From an uncultured Bradyrhizobium sp. (GTDB taxonomy: Bacteria > Pseudomonadota > Alphaproteobacteria > Rhizobiales > Xanthobacteraceae): a stretch of 64,000 bases of DNA. The translations under genes and the position numbers were made by a program. The stretch is taken from positions 1-64,000 of the forward strand of contig NZ_CAKZHY010000168.1 of assembly GCF_936928535.1 (NCBI RefSeq). Direction: 5' to 3'. Each line of letters starts with the position of its first letter. The first letter of the stretch is position 1. Under the pieces are notes generated by a model. The model was not told where the DNA came from. It ran no database searches and saw only the letters and a program-made list of their open reading frames with translations. This document shows, in pieces, positions 15,936 through 24,543 of this stretch.

Positions 15936-16215
15936 TTGGTTCCCGCTGTAGCGATAGAAAACGACTGCAATCGCAGCGTGCATCGCGCTCAGGTAGAAGC
16001 GCCGGCAGCGGCTCAGTTGACGCCGATCTCGCGCACAACCGACGGTGCGCACCGCAGGCGTGCCCCATGTGGAGCTCCCGCGCCAGCTCAAAATCAAAGA
16101 TTCGAGGGATGCCAATCGTGCTGTCGCACGCTGAGCCGTCCGGCGCCTTGCAGACGGGGCATTGTCCCCACCGAGCGCGCTCTTCAAACGTCAATTGCCG
16201 TTCTCGCATCGCCAC
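15877..16215 (-). CDS. Zinc-ribbon-like Cys-rich short protein
   Basis: The first 60 residues carry 'FEERARWGQCPVCKAPDGSAC', then a His at 'ELHMGHACGAHRR', resembling small zinc-binding proteins with the pattern CPxC-A-x2-G-x2-C...H...R found in phage-rich alphaproteobacterial genomes. The last ~45 residues are Arg/Cys-rich without pattern and overlap the next gene, so a frameshift in the second half is possible. Confidence 0.5.
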   Translation of the reverse strand: MAMRERQLTFEERARWGQCPVCKAPDGSACDSTIGIPRIFDFELARELHMGHACGAHRRLCARSASTEPLPALLPERDARCDCSRFLSLQREPNATSRIHFEMPRITVEIVS

Positions 16216-16364
16216 CTCTCCCTGATAGGTGACATACTACCCACGGAAGCGCGCGTAGCGCATTATAACATGTAAAGCGCTTAAGTTGACCTCTGATAGT
16301 AAGCAGGCGCCGCGCCGAACCTCGCGGTCTAATCGGGGCGCTTCTCACTCCCGAGCGCAATCGT

Positions 16365-16610
16365 CTATCGGCAAACCCGTACGCGACGGATGCGGATCCC
16401 ACGAGGTGTCTGAACCTCGACGTACCGGATGCACGGACCCCATCCCGTGTAGCCATACGGATAGGGACGACCGAAGAACGAGGCCTGAAGTACGTTACCG
16501 GGTTCTTCAATCTGCGGCGTTGCAACAGGTCCCAAGGCTAATGCCGCACCCGAGCTCGCTGTGATAATTGCGAACGCTACCGCACACCCCATACCGAACT
16601 GACGCGTCAT
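16365..16610 (-). CDS. Small exported aromatic-rich protein
   Basis: The ATG at 16610 follows a GGGGAG ribosome site. The 81-residue product has a signal peptide ending near 'GAALALG' and a mature part with 'FFGRPYPYGYTGWGPCIRYV' and a basic end ('RIRRVRVCR'). Two Cys residues in the mature part may pair. It resembles the short secreted proteins common in rhizobia; function unknown. Confidence 0.65.
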   Translation of the reverse strand: MTRQFGMGCAVAFAIITASSGAALALGPVATPQIEEPGNVLQASFFGRPYPYGYTGWGPCIRYVEVQTPRGIRIRRVRVCR

Positions 16611-16738
16611 CGCCGCTCCCCTAAGCATTACCATCCAAGCGGCATTTCACAGAATTCCTTGGAAAAGTCCACCTCCATAGACTTGGTATCAAAATACCTA
16701 TCACTTTTAACCAAAAGAGCAGCTAAACGCTTGAGGCA

Positions 16739-16752
16739 CCGGTTAAAACCGG
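16739..16752. promoter_or_regulatory. Palindrome upstream of the exopolysaccharide sugar transferase gene
   Basis: CCGGTT-AA-AACCGG is a perfect inverted repeat 62 bp before the ATG at 16815. It sits in an A/T-rich stretch with further GGTTA motifs (16753 and 16767). The position fits an operator in the promoter region, but no regulator can be named. Confidence 0.35.
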
Positions 16753-16814
16753 GTTACCATAACTTAGGTTATTTTTAGACAGTTCTTAGCCCGACCTTGG
16801 CCGGGAAAGTGTTA

Positions 16815-18314
16815 ATGAGCAAAGTTCCTGGCTTTTCACGGGTCTCTATCGGCGACCCACTTTCGGCAGATCCCTCGGAACGGAGTTCGCCAGTTCCACT
16901 GAGGAAAAAGGGAGGATTCCTCCGGCCCCAGGTAGCAGAGGCAACAGTTGCCGCCATAGACGTGCTGCTGATCGTGGCCGCGGGTCTTATCTCGAGCTCA
17001 ACCTATTATTGGCTAACGGGCGGCTCTGCAGAGCACGCCCTCCCCTACGGCGGCCTGGGCCTCATCATCGCGGTTAATTTCGTGGCAATCATGACCGCGC
17101 GACGGAATTACCGCTTGAAGAATTTGATGCGGCGCCCTCAGCAGGCGCGGGAGATCATGCTGACGTGGTCGGGCCTATTCGGCTTGCTCGCCGTAGTCGC
17201 GTTCACGATGAAGATCAGCAGTGACTTTTCCCGTGGGGCCACGATCATCTTCTTCACGGGAGGCATAATCACCCTTTTGGGCTGGAGGTACATAGTCGCT
17301 CACTTCATTTCGCGATCGCTCACAACGGGCCTGTTCGCGCAAAAGAGAATCATTGTGATCGCCGAAGAAGGAGAGGCAAACTTGTCTCGTGCCCTGCGCG
17401 AGCTCCTCTCATATGGATATGCACCGATCAAGACTTACGACATCTCTAAGGGGGAGATTACTTCGCCCGGTATAGCCGCATCGCTGACCTTTAAGCTTCA
17501 AGATTTGATCCAACTAGCGCGAAGCGAACACATCCAAGACGTCTATCTTCTTGTTGATTGGCGAAACGATCGCATAATTGATGGCATCCTAAGCACGCTT
17601 TGCGTGCTTCCAATTTCGGTCCACCTCCTCCCAGATGGACGCGCCGCGCGCTTTCTGAGCTATCCGGCAATTCACGTGGGAGATACTTGGACCGCATTGC
17701 TGCAGCGCGCTCCGCTGACTCGCGCCGAGCTCATTGCGAAGCGTTGCTTCGATTTAGTCTTCGCCTCGACGGGCGTTGTGCTGGTGTTACCCCTCCTGTT
17801 GGCGGCATCCTTCTTCATCATACTAGATTCACGAGGGCCTATTCTGTTCCGTCAGAAGCGGGACGGATTCAATGGCGATACATTTGAGATCTTCAAGCTA
17901 AGAACAATGCATGTCTTGGAGAACGGTCCGCAAATCAAGCAAGCCACCAGAAACGATCCACGAGTGACGCGCGTTGGCCGGCTACTCAGGAAGTCCAGCA
18001 TCGATGAGCTGCCGCAGCTATTTAACGTAATCCGCGGCGATATGTCCCTCGTGGGACCCCGCCCCCATGCCATTTCGCATAACTCTGAATACGAACAGCT
18101 GATCGCAAACTATGCTTTTCGTCACCACGTCAAACCCGGCTTGACTGGCTGGGCGCAAGTAAATGGATACCGGGGCGAAACTTACCACATTGAACAAATG
18201 ACGCGGCGAGTTGAGCACGACCTTTGGTACATCAACCATTGGAGCTTGTGGTTGGACCTAAAAATAGTGATCAGAACACTCATCGTACTCCTTCGGCAAC
18301 CTGATGCCTACTAA
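16815..18314 (+). CDS. Undecaprenyl-phosphate sugar phosphotransferase (WcaJ/ExoY-type), initiating exopolysaccharide synthesis
   Basis: The product (about 499 residues from the ATG at 16815) has four N-terminal membrane helices, a Rossmann-like middle ('AQKRIIVIAEEGEANLSRAL') and a fifth helix before the catalytic bacterial sugar transferase domain. The latter shows 'LFRQKRDGFNGDTFEIFKLR', 'SSIDELPQLFNVIRGDMSLV' with GPRPH, and 'VKPGLTGWAQVNGYRGET', all near-consensus. It would move a hexose-1-phosphate from a UDP-sugar to the lipid carrier, the first step of repeat-unit assembly. The TTG at 16797 is an alternative start. It opens the glycan locus. Confidence 0.95.
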   Translation: MSKVPGFSRVSIGDPLSADPSERSSPVPLRKKGGFLRPQVAEATVAAIDVLLIVAAGLISSSTYYWLTGGSAEHALPYGGLGLIIAVNFVAIMTARRNYRLKNLMRRPQQAREIMLTWSGLFGLLAVVAFTMKISSDFSRGATIIFFTGGIITLLGWRYIVAHFISRSLTTGLFAQKRIIVIAEEGEANLSRALRELLSYGYAPIKTYDISKGEITSPGIAASLTFKLQDLIQLARSEHIQDVYLLVDWRNDRIIDGILSTLCVLPISVHLLPDGRAARFLSYPAIHVGDTWTALLQRAPLTRAELIAKRCFDLVFASTGVVLVLPLLLAASFFIILDSRGPILFRQKRDGFNGDTFEIFKLRTMHVLENGPQIKQATRNDPRVTRVGRLLRKSSIDELPQLFNVIRGDMSLVGPRPHAISHNSEYEQLIANYAFRHHVKPGLTGWAQVNGYRGETYHIEQMTRRVEHDLWYINHWSLWLDLKIVIRTLIVLLRQPDAY

Positions 18315-18487
18315 CCAACCCCAAGATGTTAACGTTGATATTGCGTCGATAACAGAAAGCACAATCAATGTGGTAAAAGGAGCATCTTGAAAGTGCCATT
18401 TTAGACAGTGGTGGAATGCGTCTCGGTCCTTAAACCGAATAAGCAAGATTTTCAAATATCAAGCTCGAGTTATCGTGATTGAAAGCC

Positions 18488-19462
18488 ATGATAGCGGTCA
18501 TTTTCGGCGGACACGGTTTTATCGGATGTCATCTTGCGAGAGAACTTGCCACCAGCGGTAAGTACAGTCGTGTGGTAAGCGCTGACATAGCATCATCTCC
18601 CCGCTTTCGCACAGCCGGCGTCGATTATGTCTACTGTGACGTTACCAAATGCATTCCGACTGACCTCGCTCCTGACGTTTCGGAGATATACAACCTGGCA
18701 GCCGTTCACGTGACTCCGGGGCATCAGGATTGGGAGTATTACTGGACAAATGTATCTGGCGCGATATGCGTCACCGACTACGCTCGCAGAGCGAACGCGC
18801 GAACACTATTCTTTACAAGCTCGATTTCGGTTTATGGTCCCAGCGAAGCAAAGAAGAGCGAGGAAGCACCTCTGCTCCCCGAGAGTCATTACGGCCGCTC
18901 AAAAGTATTAGCTGAGCAAATACATCAAACATGGCAGACAGAGCAGCCTTCCAATCGGAGGTTGATTATAGTTCGTCCTGCAGTGATCTTCGGCTACGGT
19001 GAGAGAGGAAACTTTACTCGATTGGCGGCCCTACTCGCTCGCCACTTGTTCATATACCCAGGCCGCAAAGATACCATCAAAGCGTGCGGTTACGTCAAAG
19101 ATTTGGTGAAATCCCTAATGTTCGCCGCCGAAAAAACGGATCGCATCACGATTTACAACTTTGCATACCAAGACTCATTCACGACCGAAAAAATATGCGC
19201 TGCTTTCTGCGAGCTTACCGACGCTGCAAAGCCGAGTCTTGTATTTCCCCTACGCATTATGCTGTTCATCGGCTCACTTTTTGAACATTTGAACAGACTA
19301 GGCATCAAGACTTCAATTAACCAAGCCCGGATAGAAAAACTTTACAAATCGACAAACATTTCTCCGAAGTGGCTCGAGCAGACGCACTTTGTTCCGCAGT
19401 TTGATTTGAAATCCGCTCTTAATGACTGGAGAGCCCACTCTTCAACTGGAAAATTCGAATGA
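18488..19462 (+). CDS. NAD-dependent epimerase/dehydratase
   Basis: The protein is an extended short-chain dehydrogenase: 'AVIFGGHGFIGCHLARELA' (NAD-binding GxxGxxG), catalytic 'FFTSSISVYGPS' and the Tyr-x3-Lys in 'ESHYGRSKVLAEQIH', then 'RPAVIFGYGERGNFTRLAAL'. It belongs to the branch that acts on nucleotide- or lipid-linked sugars; the precise reaction cannot be told from the sequence. A TTG nine bases upstream is a possible start. The gene follows the sugar transferase on the same strand after 173 bp. Confidence 0.85.
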   Translation: MIAVIFGGHGFIGCHLARELATSGKYSRVVSADIASSPRFRTAGVDYVYCDVTKCIPTDLAPDVSEIYNLAAVHVTPGHQDWEYYWTNVSGAICVTDYARRANARTLFFTSSISVYGPSEAKKSEEAPLLPESHYGRSKVLAEQIHQTWQTEQPSNRRLIIVRPAVIFGYGERGNFTRLAALLARHLFIYPGRKDTIKACGYVKDLVKSLMFAAEKTDRITIYNFAYQDSFTTEKICAAFCELTDAAKPSLVFPLRIMLFIGSLFEHLNRLGIKTSINQARIEKLYKSTNISPKWLEQTHFVPQFDLKSALNDWRAHSSTGKFE

Positions 19463-19594
19463 CATCGGCGCCTACCGCCACTAGATAGTCCCGATCCGCG
19501 CGTGGCCTAGAACATTTTTACGGAAACGTAAGTACTCTCTGAGTGGATTTCGGAAGATCAACACCTACTTTAGATAACGAAAATTGGAATCGAT

Positions 19595-20812
19595 TTGAAG
19601 ATCTTCGTGCACGACTATGCTGGTCATCCATTTCAAGCCGATCTTAGCCGCGAGCTTGCAGCTAGGGGACACGAAACCACGCATCTGTATTTTCGGGGAG
19701 ATCAAGGTCCGAAAGGACGCTTGGAGCGTTCAAGCGAGGACCCGATATGCCTAAACTTCATCGGCGTCACACTCGCGCGCGCTTATGAAAAAACATCGCT
19801 CGTACGTCGTCGTTTTGACGATGTGGCCTATGGAAAACGCATTGCCGAACACATTCTTTCGAGCAGACCCGAGCTGGTGATATCAGGCAACACCCCGACA
19901 GAGGCTCAATCCTCGATCATTGCCGCGTGCAAGCGGACCGGCGCCCTGTTCGTCTTCTGGGTGCAGGACTTTTATAGCATCGCGGTGACGCGTCTCCTCC
20001 AAAAGAAAATAGGTATTCTAGGCTACTTAGTTGGGGGCTATTACAGGTTCTTAGAGCGCAATCAGTTCCGCAACTCTGATGCAATTGTCGTGATTACGAA
20101 CGCTTTCGCTGATTTGGCGAAACGCTGGTCAGGCACGGATACAAAAGTTTTCACTATCGAGAATTGGGGAGCAGCACGTGATATCACTCCGCAGCCAAAG
20201 AACAATGCTTGGGCCCAAAAACATCATCTAGAGCACTCGTTTAATTTTCTATACACTGGCACGCTGGGTTTCAAACACAATCCAGAGCTCTTGGTGGAGC
20301 TGGCAAAAGAAGTCGTTGGCAGAGCCAATGTTGTGGTTGTCAGCCAAGGTGTAGGGACGACGTTTCTCGAAAATGCTAAGCGCCAGCAGGGGATCGATAA
20401 TCTTGTCCTACTACCGCTTCAAGCTTTTTCCGATCTAGCACTCGTCCTTGGCACGTCCGACGTTGCTCTCGCCACAATTGAGCCGGACGCCGGAGCGTTT
20501 TCGGTGCCATCTAAAGTCAATGCTTACTTTTGCGCCGGCCGCCCCGTGTTGTTAGCCGCGCCTTTTGAAAATCTGGCTGCGAAAACTGTTCATGAGAGTG
20601 GTGCAGGACTGGTTGTGCATCCAGCGGACACGGTAGCTTTCTTGAAAGCAGCAGTGAGCTTCTTGGAGAACGACGAGCTTAGGACTTCAGCTGGGCGAAA
20701 AGCAAGCGAGTTTGCCAAAGCTAACTACGATATAAAGCAAGTAGCAAACCGCTTTGAATATGTTTTTAGGTATGCAACCAACGTTGAGAAGATTCGAAAG
20801 GAGAAGCAATGA
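19595..20812 (+). CDS. Glycosyltransferase family 4-like
   Basis: The 405-residue product has the GT-B outline. The N-terminal domain begins 'MKIFVHDYAGHPFQADLSRE', the C-terminal domain has 'FLYTGTLGFKHNPELLVELA', and the nucleotide-sugar site 'DVALATIEPDAGAFSVPSKV' is followed by a Gly/Pro-rich turn ('CAGRPVLLAAP'). It resembles the WbuB/WcaI group of retaining transferases. The start is TTG with GGA a few bases upstream. Its stop overlaps the following ATG (ATGA), so it is coupled to the GDP-mannose epimerase gene. Confidence 0.88.
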   Translation: MKIFVHDYAGHPFQADLSRELAARGHETTHLYFRGDQGPKGRLERSSEDPICLNFIGVTLARAYEKTSLVRRRFDDVAYGKRIAEHILSSRPELVISGNTPTEAQSSIIAACKRTGALFVFWVQDFYSIAVTRLLQKKIGILGYLVGGYYRFLERNQFRNSDAIVVITNAFADLAKRWSGTDTKVFTIENWGAARDITPQPKNNAWAQKHHLEHSFNFLYTGTLGFKHNPELLVELAKEVVGRANVVVVSQGVGTTFLENAKRQQGIDNLVLLPLQAFSDLALVLGTSDVALATIEPDAGAFSVPSKVNAYFCAGRPVLLAAPFENLAAKTVHESGAGLVVHPADTVAFLKAAVSFLENDELRTSAGRKASEFAKANYDIKQVANRFEYVFRYATNVEKIRKEKQ

Positions 20813-21825
20813 CAACCCGAAATTCGCGCTCTGCACTCGTCTGTGGCGCAGGCGGCTTCATCGGAGGTCATCTCGTTAAGCGCCTTAAGCGAGAAGGCTT
20901 CTGGGTGCGCGGGGTCGACCTGAAGCTTCCGCCTTTTTCGGAAAGTCAGGCAGACGACTTTGTCCTCGGCGACCTTCGCGCGCAAGAGTTTTGTCGCGAG
21001 GTCGTGGATCGTCGTTTCGATGAGGTGTATCAGCTGGCGGCCGACATGGGTGGCGCGGGCTATATATTCACTGGTGAACATGACGCGGACGTAATGCACA
21101 ACTCCGCGACCATTAATCTGAACATGCTGGAGGTTTGCCAAAAGCGTAAGATCCGAGGACTTTTTTATTCGTCATCTGCCTGCATCTACCCTGAACACAA
21201 TCAAACAGATCCAGATAATCCTAATTGTTCTGAAGAGTCCGCGTATCCGGCTGCTCCCGATAGCGAATACGGATGGGAAAAGCTGTTCTCGGAGCGACTG
21301 TACGCTGCTTATAATCGCAATTATCAGATGCGGAACAGGGTCGCCCGCTACCATAACATATTCGGACCAGAAGGCACCTGGGACGGCGGCAAGGAGAAGG
21401 CACCTGCTGCAGTTTGCAGAAAGGTTGCCAAAGCGAGTAACGGAGGCGAGATCGAGATTTGGGGTGATGGTTCACAGACGCGATCCTTCCTCTACGTCGA
21501 CGAATGCCTGGAAGGCACGACGCGGCTAACGCGCTCAGATTTCTCAGGGCCCGTTAATATTGGCTCTGAGGAAATGGTCACAATCAACCAGTTGGTGGAC
21601 TTGGTTTCAGAGATCGCTGGCAAGAAGCTCACAAAGAAGCACATTCCTGGACCGCTCGGAGTCCGTGGCAGAAACTCGGACAACAGGCTTATTTACCAAA
21701 AACTTGGCTGGAAACCTTCTGCATCGTTGCGTTCGGGTCTCGAAAAAACCTATGAATGGGTCGAAATGCAAGTCAGGAAAGACCGCGGGCATATACAAGT
21801 GCCAGGCCACGAGGAAGTTTCTTGA
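20809..21825 (+). CDS. gme: GDP-mannose 3,5-epimerase homologue
   Basis: The 338-residue enzyme closely follows plant GDP-mannose 3,5-epimerase landmarks: 'AADMGGAGYIFTGEHDADVM', 'SSACIYPEHNQTDPDNPNC' and the Tyr-x3-Lys in 'DSEYGWEKLFSERLYAAYN'. Also present are 'YHNIFGPEGTWDGGKEKAPA', 'GDGSQTRSFLYVDECLEGT' and 'HIPGPLGVRGRNSDNRLI'. In plants it makes GDP-L-galactose and GDP-L-gulose for ascorbate and cell wall. In a bacterial glycan locus the likely role is supplying an L-sugar to the exopolysaccharide (inference). It overlaps the upstream transferase gene by four bases. Confidence 0.9.
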   Translation: MTTRNSRSALVCGAGGFIGGHLVKRLKREGFWVRGVDLKLPPFSESQADDFVLGDLRAQEFCREVVDRRFDEVYQLAADMGGAGYIFTGEHDADVMHNSATINLNMLEVCQKRKIRGLFYSSSACIYPEHNQTDPDNPNCSEESAYPAAPDSEYGWEKLFSERLYAAYNRNYQMRNRVARYHNIFGPEGTWDGGKEKAPAAVCRKVAKASNGGEIEIWGDGSQTRSFLYVDECLEGTTRLTRSDFSGPVNIGSEEMVTINQLVDLVSEIAGKKLTKKHIPGPLGVRGRNSDNRLIYQKLGWKPSASLRSGLEKTYEWVEMQVRKDRGHIQVPGHEEVS

Positions 21826-21901
21826 TGTGATCAAACCTTCCCAATATGGGGCTGCTCGACAAAATTGTGCAGCAGGACTTCTCCATCGAACCTACTAGCC
21901 G

Positions 21902-22975
21902 CTACTTAGCCTCCCCGAGCCCAAGCCTAGTATTGCGATAGCCGCGATTGAGGATGTCCTGCCACCATTTGCGATTCTCATAGTACCACATCACAGTCTT
22001 AGCTAAGCCCTCGCTAAAATCCATTTTTGCGCGCCAGCCAAGTTCACGCTCTATCTTTGAGCAGTCGATGGCGTAGCGTCTGTCGTGACCGGGTCTGTCT
22101 TGAACAAACGTTATCAGATCTCGCCGCGAACCATGTGAAGCCGGCGATATGTCGTCGAGATGATCGCAAATGCTTTCTACTACGCTCAAGTTGGTGCGCT
22201 CACTGCGCCCACCAATCGCATAGGTTTCACCTACTACGCCTTTCTCCAATACAAGCGTCAATGCGCGCGCGTGATCTTCCACATACAGCCAGTCGCGTAC
22301 ATTGTTTCCGTCTCCATAAACGGGGAGCGGCTCGTTTGACATCCCCTTGATTATCATGTGCGGTATGAGCTTTTCTGGAAAATGATAAGGTCCGTAGTTG
22401 TTGGAGCAATTCGTCACGATAGTCGGTAGGCCGTAAGTGTGCCACCACGCCCGAACAAGGTGATCAGACGAGGCCTTACTAGCCGCGTAGGGAGAGTTCG
22501 GTGCGTACCGTGTCTGCTCATTGAAACACCCTTCCGAATCCAGAGAGCCGAAAACCTCATCTGTTGAGACGTGTAGAAGCCGAAAGCGCGCCTGCTCTGC
22601 CGTGGACAGGCCGCGCCAATATCTCAGGCACTCCTGCAGTAAGACGAACGTCCCAACGATATTGGTCTGAATGAATTCCGCAGGCGCATCAATGGAGCGA
22701 TCAACGTGACTTTCGGCGGCCAAATTCATTACCGCGGTGGGACGAAACTTAAGGAAGAGTTCGCGCAGTGCAGTTCCATCGCAGATCGATAGCTTCCTAA
22801 AAGCATACCGCTGATTAGAGGCTACAGCAGACAATGCATCCAGATTGGCGGCGTACGTAAGGTTGTCAATGTTTACGATTTGCGCTTCCGTTTCTGTCAA
22901 GACATGCCGAATCACGGCGGAGCCTATGAAGCCGGCTCCGCCCGTTACAAATATAGTTGACTCCTTCAGGCCCAT
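21902..22975 (-). CDS. rmlB: dTDP-glucose 4,6-dehydratase
   Basis: The 357-residue enzyme shows all RmlB features: 'IFVTGGAGFIGSAVIRHVL' (NAD site), 'NLAAESHVDRSIDAPAEFIQ', 'HVSTDEVFGSL' with the catalytic Asp-Glu, and 'APNSPYAASKASSDHLVRAW' with Tyr and Lys. 'TNCSNNYGPYHFPEKLIPHM' and 'GDGNNVRDWLYVEDH' follow. It converts dTDP-glucose to dTDP-4-keto-6-deoxyglucose. It is read opposite to the other nucleotide-sugar genes and converges with the gme gene. Its product feeds the ketoisomerase and aminotransferase encoded downstream on the plus strand. Confidence 0.97.
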   Translation of the reverse strand: MGLKESTIFVTGGAGFIGSAVIRHVLTETEAQIVNIDNLTYAANLDALSAVASNQRYAFRKLSICDGTALRELFLKFRPTAVMNLAAESHVDRSIDAPAEFIQTNIVGTFVLLQECLRYWRGLSTAEQARFRLLHVSTDEVFGSLDSEGCFNEQTRYAPNSPYAASKASSDHLVRAWWHTYGLPTIVTNCSNNYGPYHFPEKLIPHMIIKGMSNEPLPVYGDGNNVRDWLYVEDHARALTLVLEKGVVGETYAIGGRSERTNLSVVESICDHLDDISPASHGSRRDLITFVQDRPGHDRRYAIDCSKIERELGWRAKMDFSEGLAKTVMWYYENRKWWQDILNRGYRNTRLGLGEAK

Positions 22976-23383
22976 CCTTTGTCTCCACGGTCCACAAGTC
23001 GAAACAGAACATTCTTAGCAATCGCGATCGACTAGTTATTGTCGCGTTCGAATTGGGCTTCCATTTACAACCAAAAGCGAAGGCAGCGGTGCTGTCTTCT
23101 CTACTAAGGACGCCTCCTCATCCCTTCCGGCCCAAGCTAACCTTAACCGAGTATCTAGTTGAGCGAGACCGCCGCTATCTGATAATACAATGAATGAAAC
23201 CACAGGGTCCTCATCGCGTAAAGCATGTTTGCGGCTCTTAAAAGCGCGCACCACCCACAGCCGGATAACTCGATGCGGGATCTAGAATTCGAAATGGCAT
23301 CGGTGAGAGCTTATGAAACTAATTTTGTGATACATGTCAGGCAGCTTAATTTTCCAGCACGATAGAATACCGGATCGAAGCAT
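22976..23383. other. 408-bp divergent promoter gap between rmlB and the aminotransferase gene
   Basis: No supported gene was found. The gap must contain the promoter of rmlB (minus) and of the long plus-strand operon starting at 23384. An A/T-rich stretch around 23320-23370 is a likely promoter position for the operon. Confidence 0.5.
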
Positions 23384-24502
23384 ATGCGCGAAAGAATAGA
23401 ATTAAGCGCTCCAGGGGCAGCCTACCTGCAGTACAAGGCGGAGATCGATCAGTCGCTCGAGAAGGTACTTGCGAGCGGACGGTATCTCATTGGTCCCGAA
23501 CTGACTAAATTCGAACAGGAGTTCGCCGCCTTTGTCGGCTCGACTTTCTGTGTCGGCGTTGCAAGCGGAACAGATGCGATCACACTTGCATTATCATCGC
23601 TGAATGTTGGCGCTGGAGATGCTGTTATCACGGCTTCACACACAGCAGTAGCGACTGTAAGCGGCATAGAAGCGAGCGGCGCAGTTCCTATTTTGGTCGA
23701 CATCGAGGCAGACACTTATACCATCGATCCAGTGAGGCTCGAGCTTGCGATTCGACACTACTCAAAAGCGTACTCGATCAAAGCTGTCGTAGCAGTACAT
23801 CTATATGGGATGCCCTGCGCCCTCGAAGAACTCCTGCTGATATGTAAAGAGCACAAGCTCTTGCTCGTAGAAGATTGCGCGCAGGCCCATGGTGCAACTT
23901 ACAACGGGCGAGCGGTCGGGACGTTTGGCGCGGCGGGCGCGTTCAGTTTCTACCCTACAAAGAACCTTGCCGCATTTGGCGATGGTGGCGCTATTACTTT
24001 CGATCAGTCGCCAGCCGCGCAAAAGGCTTTAGCCCTGCGACAGTACGGATGGGACGAAACACGCATTTCCAATATCCGAGGCACCAACTCACGTCTTGAC
24101 GAGGTTCAAGCAGCATTCCTGCGAATTCGCTTAAAGAAGCTGGCAAATGAGATCGTCCGAAGGAGAGAGATCGCCGAAACTTACAATACTGAGCTGCCTT
24201 CGGAAATTGTTGCGCCGCCCCTCCGTCACCCAGTAACCCATGCCTACCACTTGTACGTCATCAACACCGAGCACCGCGCTAAAATCAGCCAAGCTCTTTC
24301 CGACGACAACATCGGCTGGGGTATCCACTATCCGGCCCCCATTCATCTGCAGCCGGCCTACCAGGGCCGAATTCCGATCGACCCATGCGGCCTTGAGCGA
24401 ACTGAAGTTGCAGCGCAACGGATACTGTCACTTCCACTCCACCCATTTCTGACAGATGGTCAGGTTGCAAGAGTAATTAAGGCCGTGCGTTCCGTCTTTT
24501 GA
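23384..24502 (+). CDS. PLP-dependent sugar aminotransferase (DegT/DnrJ/EryC1; FdtB/QdtB-like)
   Basis: The 372-residue protein is a nucleotide-sugar aminotransferase. 'GVASGTDAITLALSSLNVGA' binds the cofactor phosphate, 'LLLVEDCAQAHGATYNGRAV' holds the PLP-stacking Asp, and 'GAFSFYPTKNLAAFGDGGAI' holds the Schiff-base Lys. 'RGTNSRLDEVQAAFLRIRL' and 'GIHYPAPIHLQPAY' are also typical. FdtB/QdtB type enzymes aminate C3 of dTDP-3-keto-6-deoxyhexoses, and the ketoisomerase that makes this substrate is encoded at 26765. It is the first gene of a seven-gene plus-strand run. Confidence 0.92.
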   Translation: MRERIELSAPGAAYLQYKAEIDQSLEKVLASGRYLIGPELTKFEQEFAAFVGSTFCVGVASGTDAITLALSSLNVGAGDAVITASHTAVATVSGIEASGAVPILVDIEADTYTIDPVRLELAIRHYSKAYSIKAVVAVHLYGMPCALEELLLICKEHKLLLVEDCAQAHGATYNGRAVGTFGAAGAFSFYPTKNLAAFGDGGAITFDQSPAAQKALALRQYGWDETRISNIRGTNSRLDEVQAAFLRIRLKKLANEIVRRREIAETYNTELPSEIVAPPLRHPVTHAYHLYVINTEHRAKISQALSDDNIGWGIHYPAPIHLQPAYQGRIPIDPCGLERTEVAAQRILSLPLHPFLTDGQVARVIKAVRSVF

Positions 24503-24543
24503 AGGCCAAATCGCAATATCGACAGACAGTCTCTCGGGGCAAA

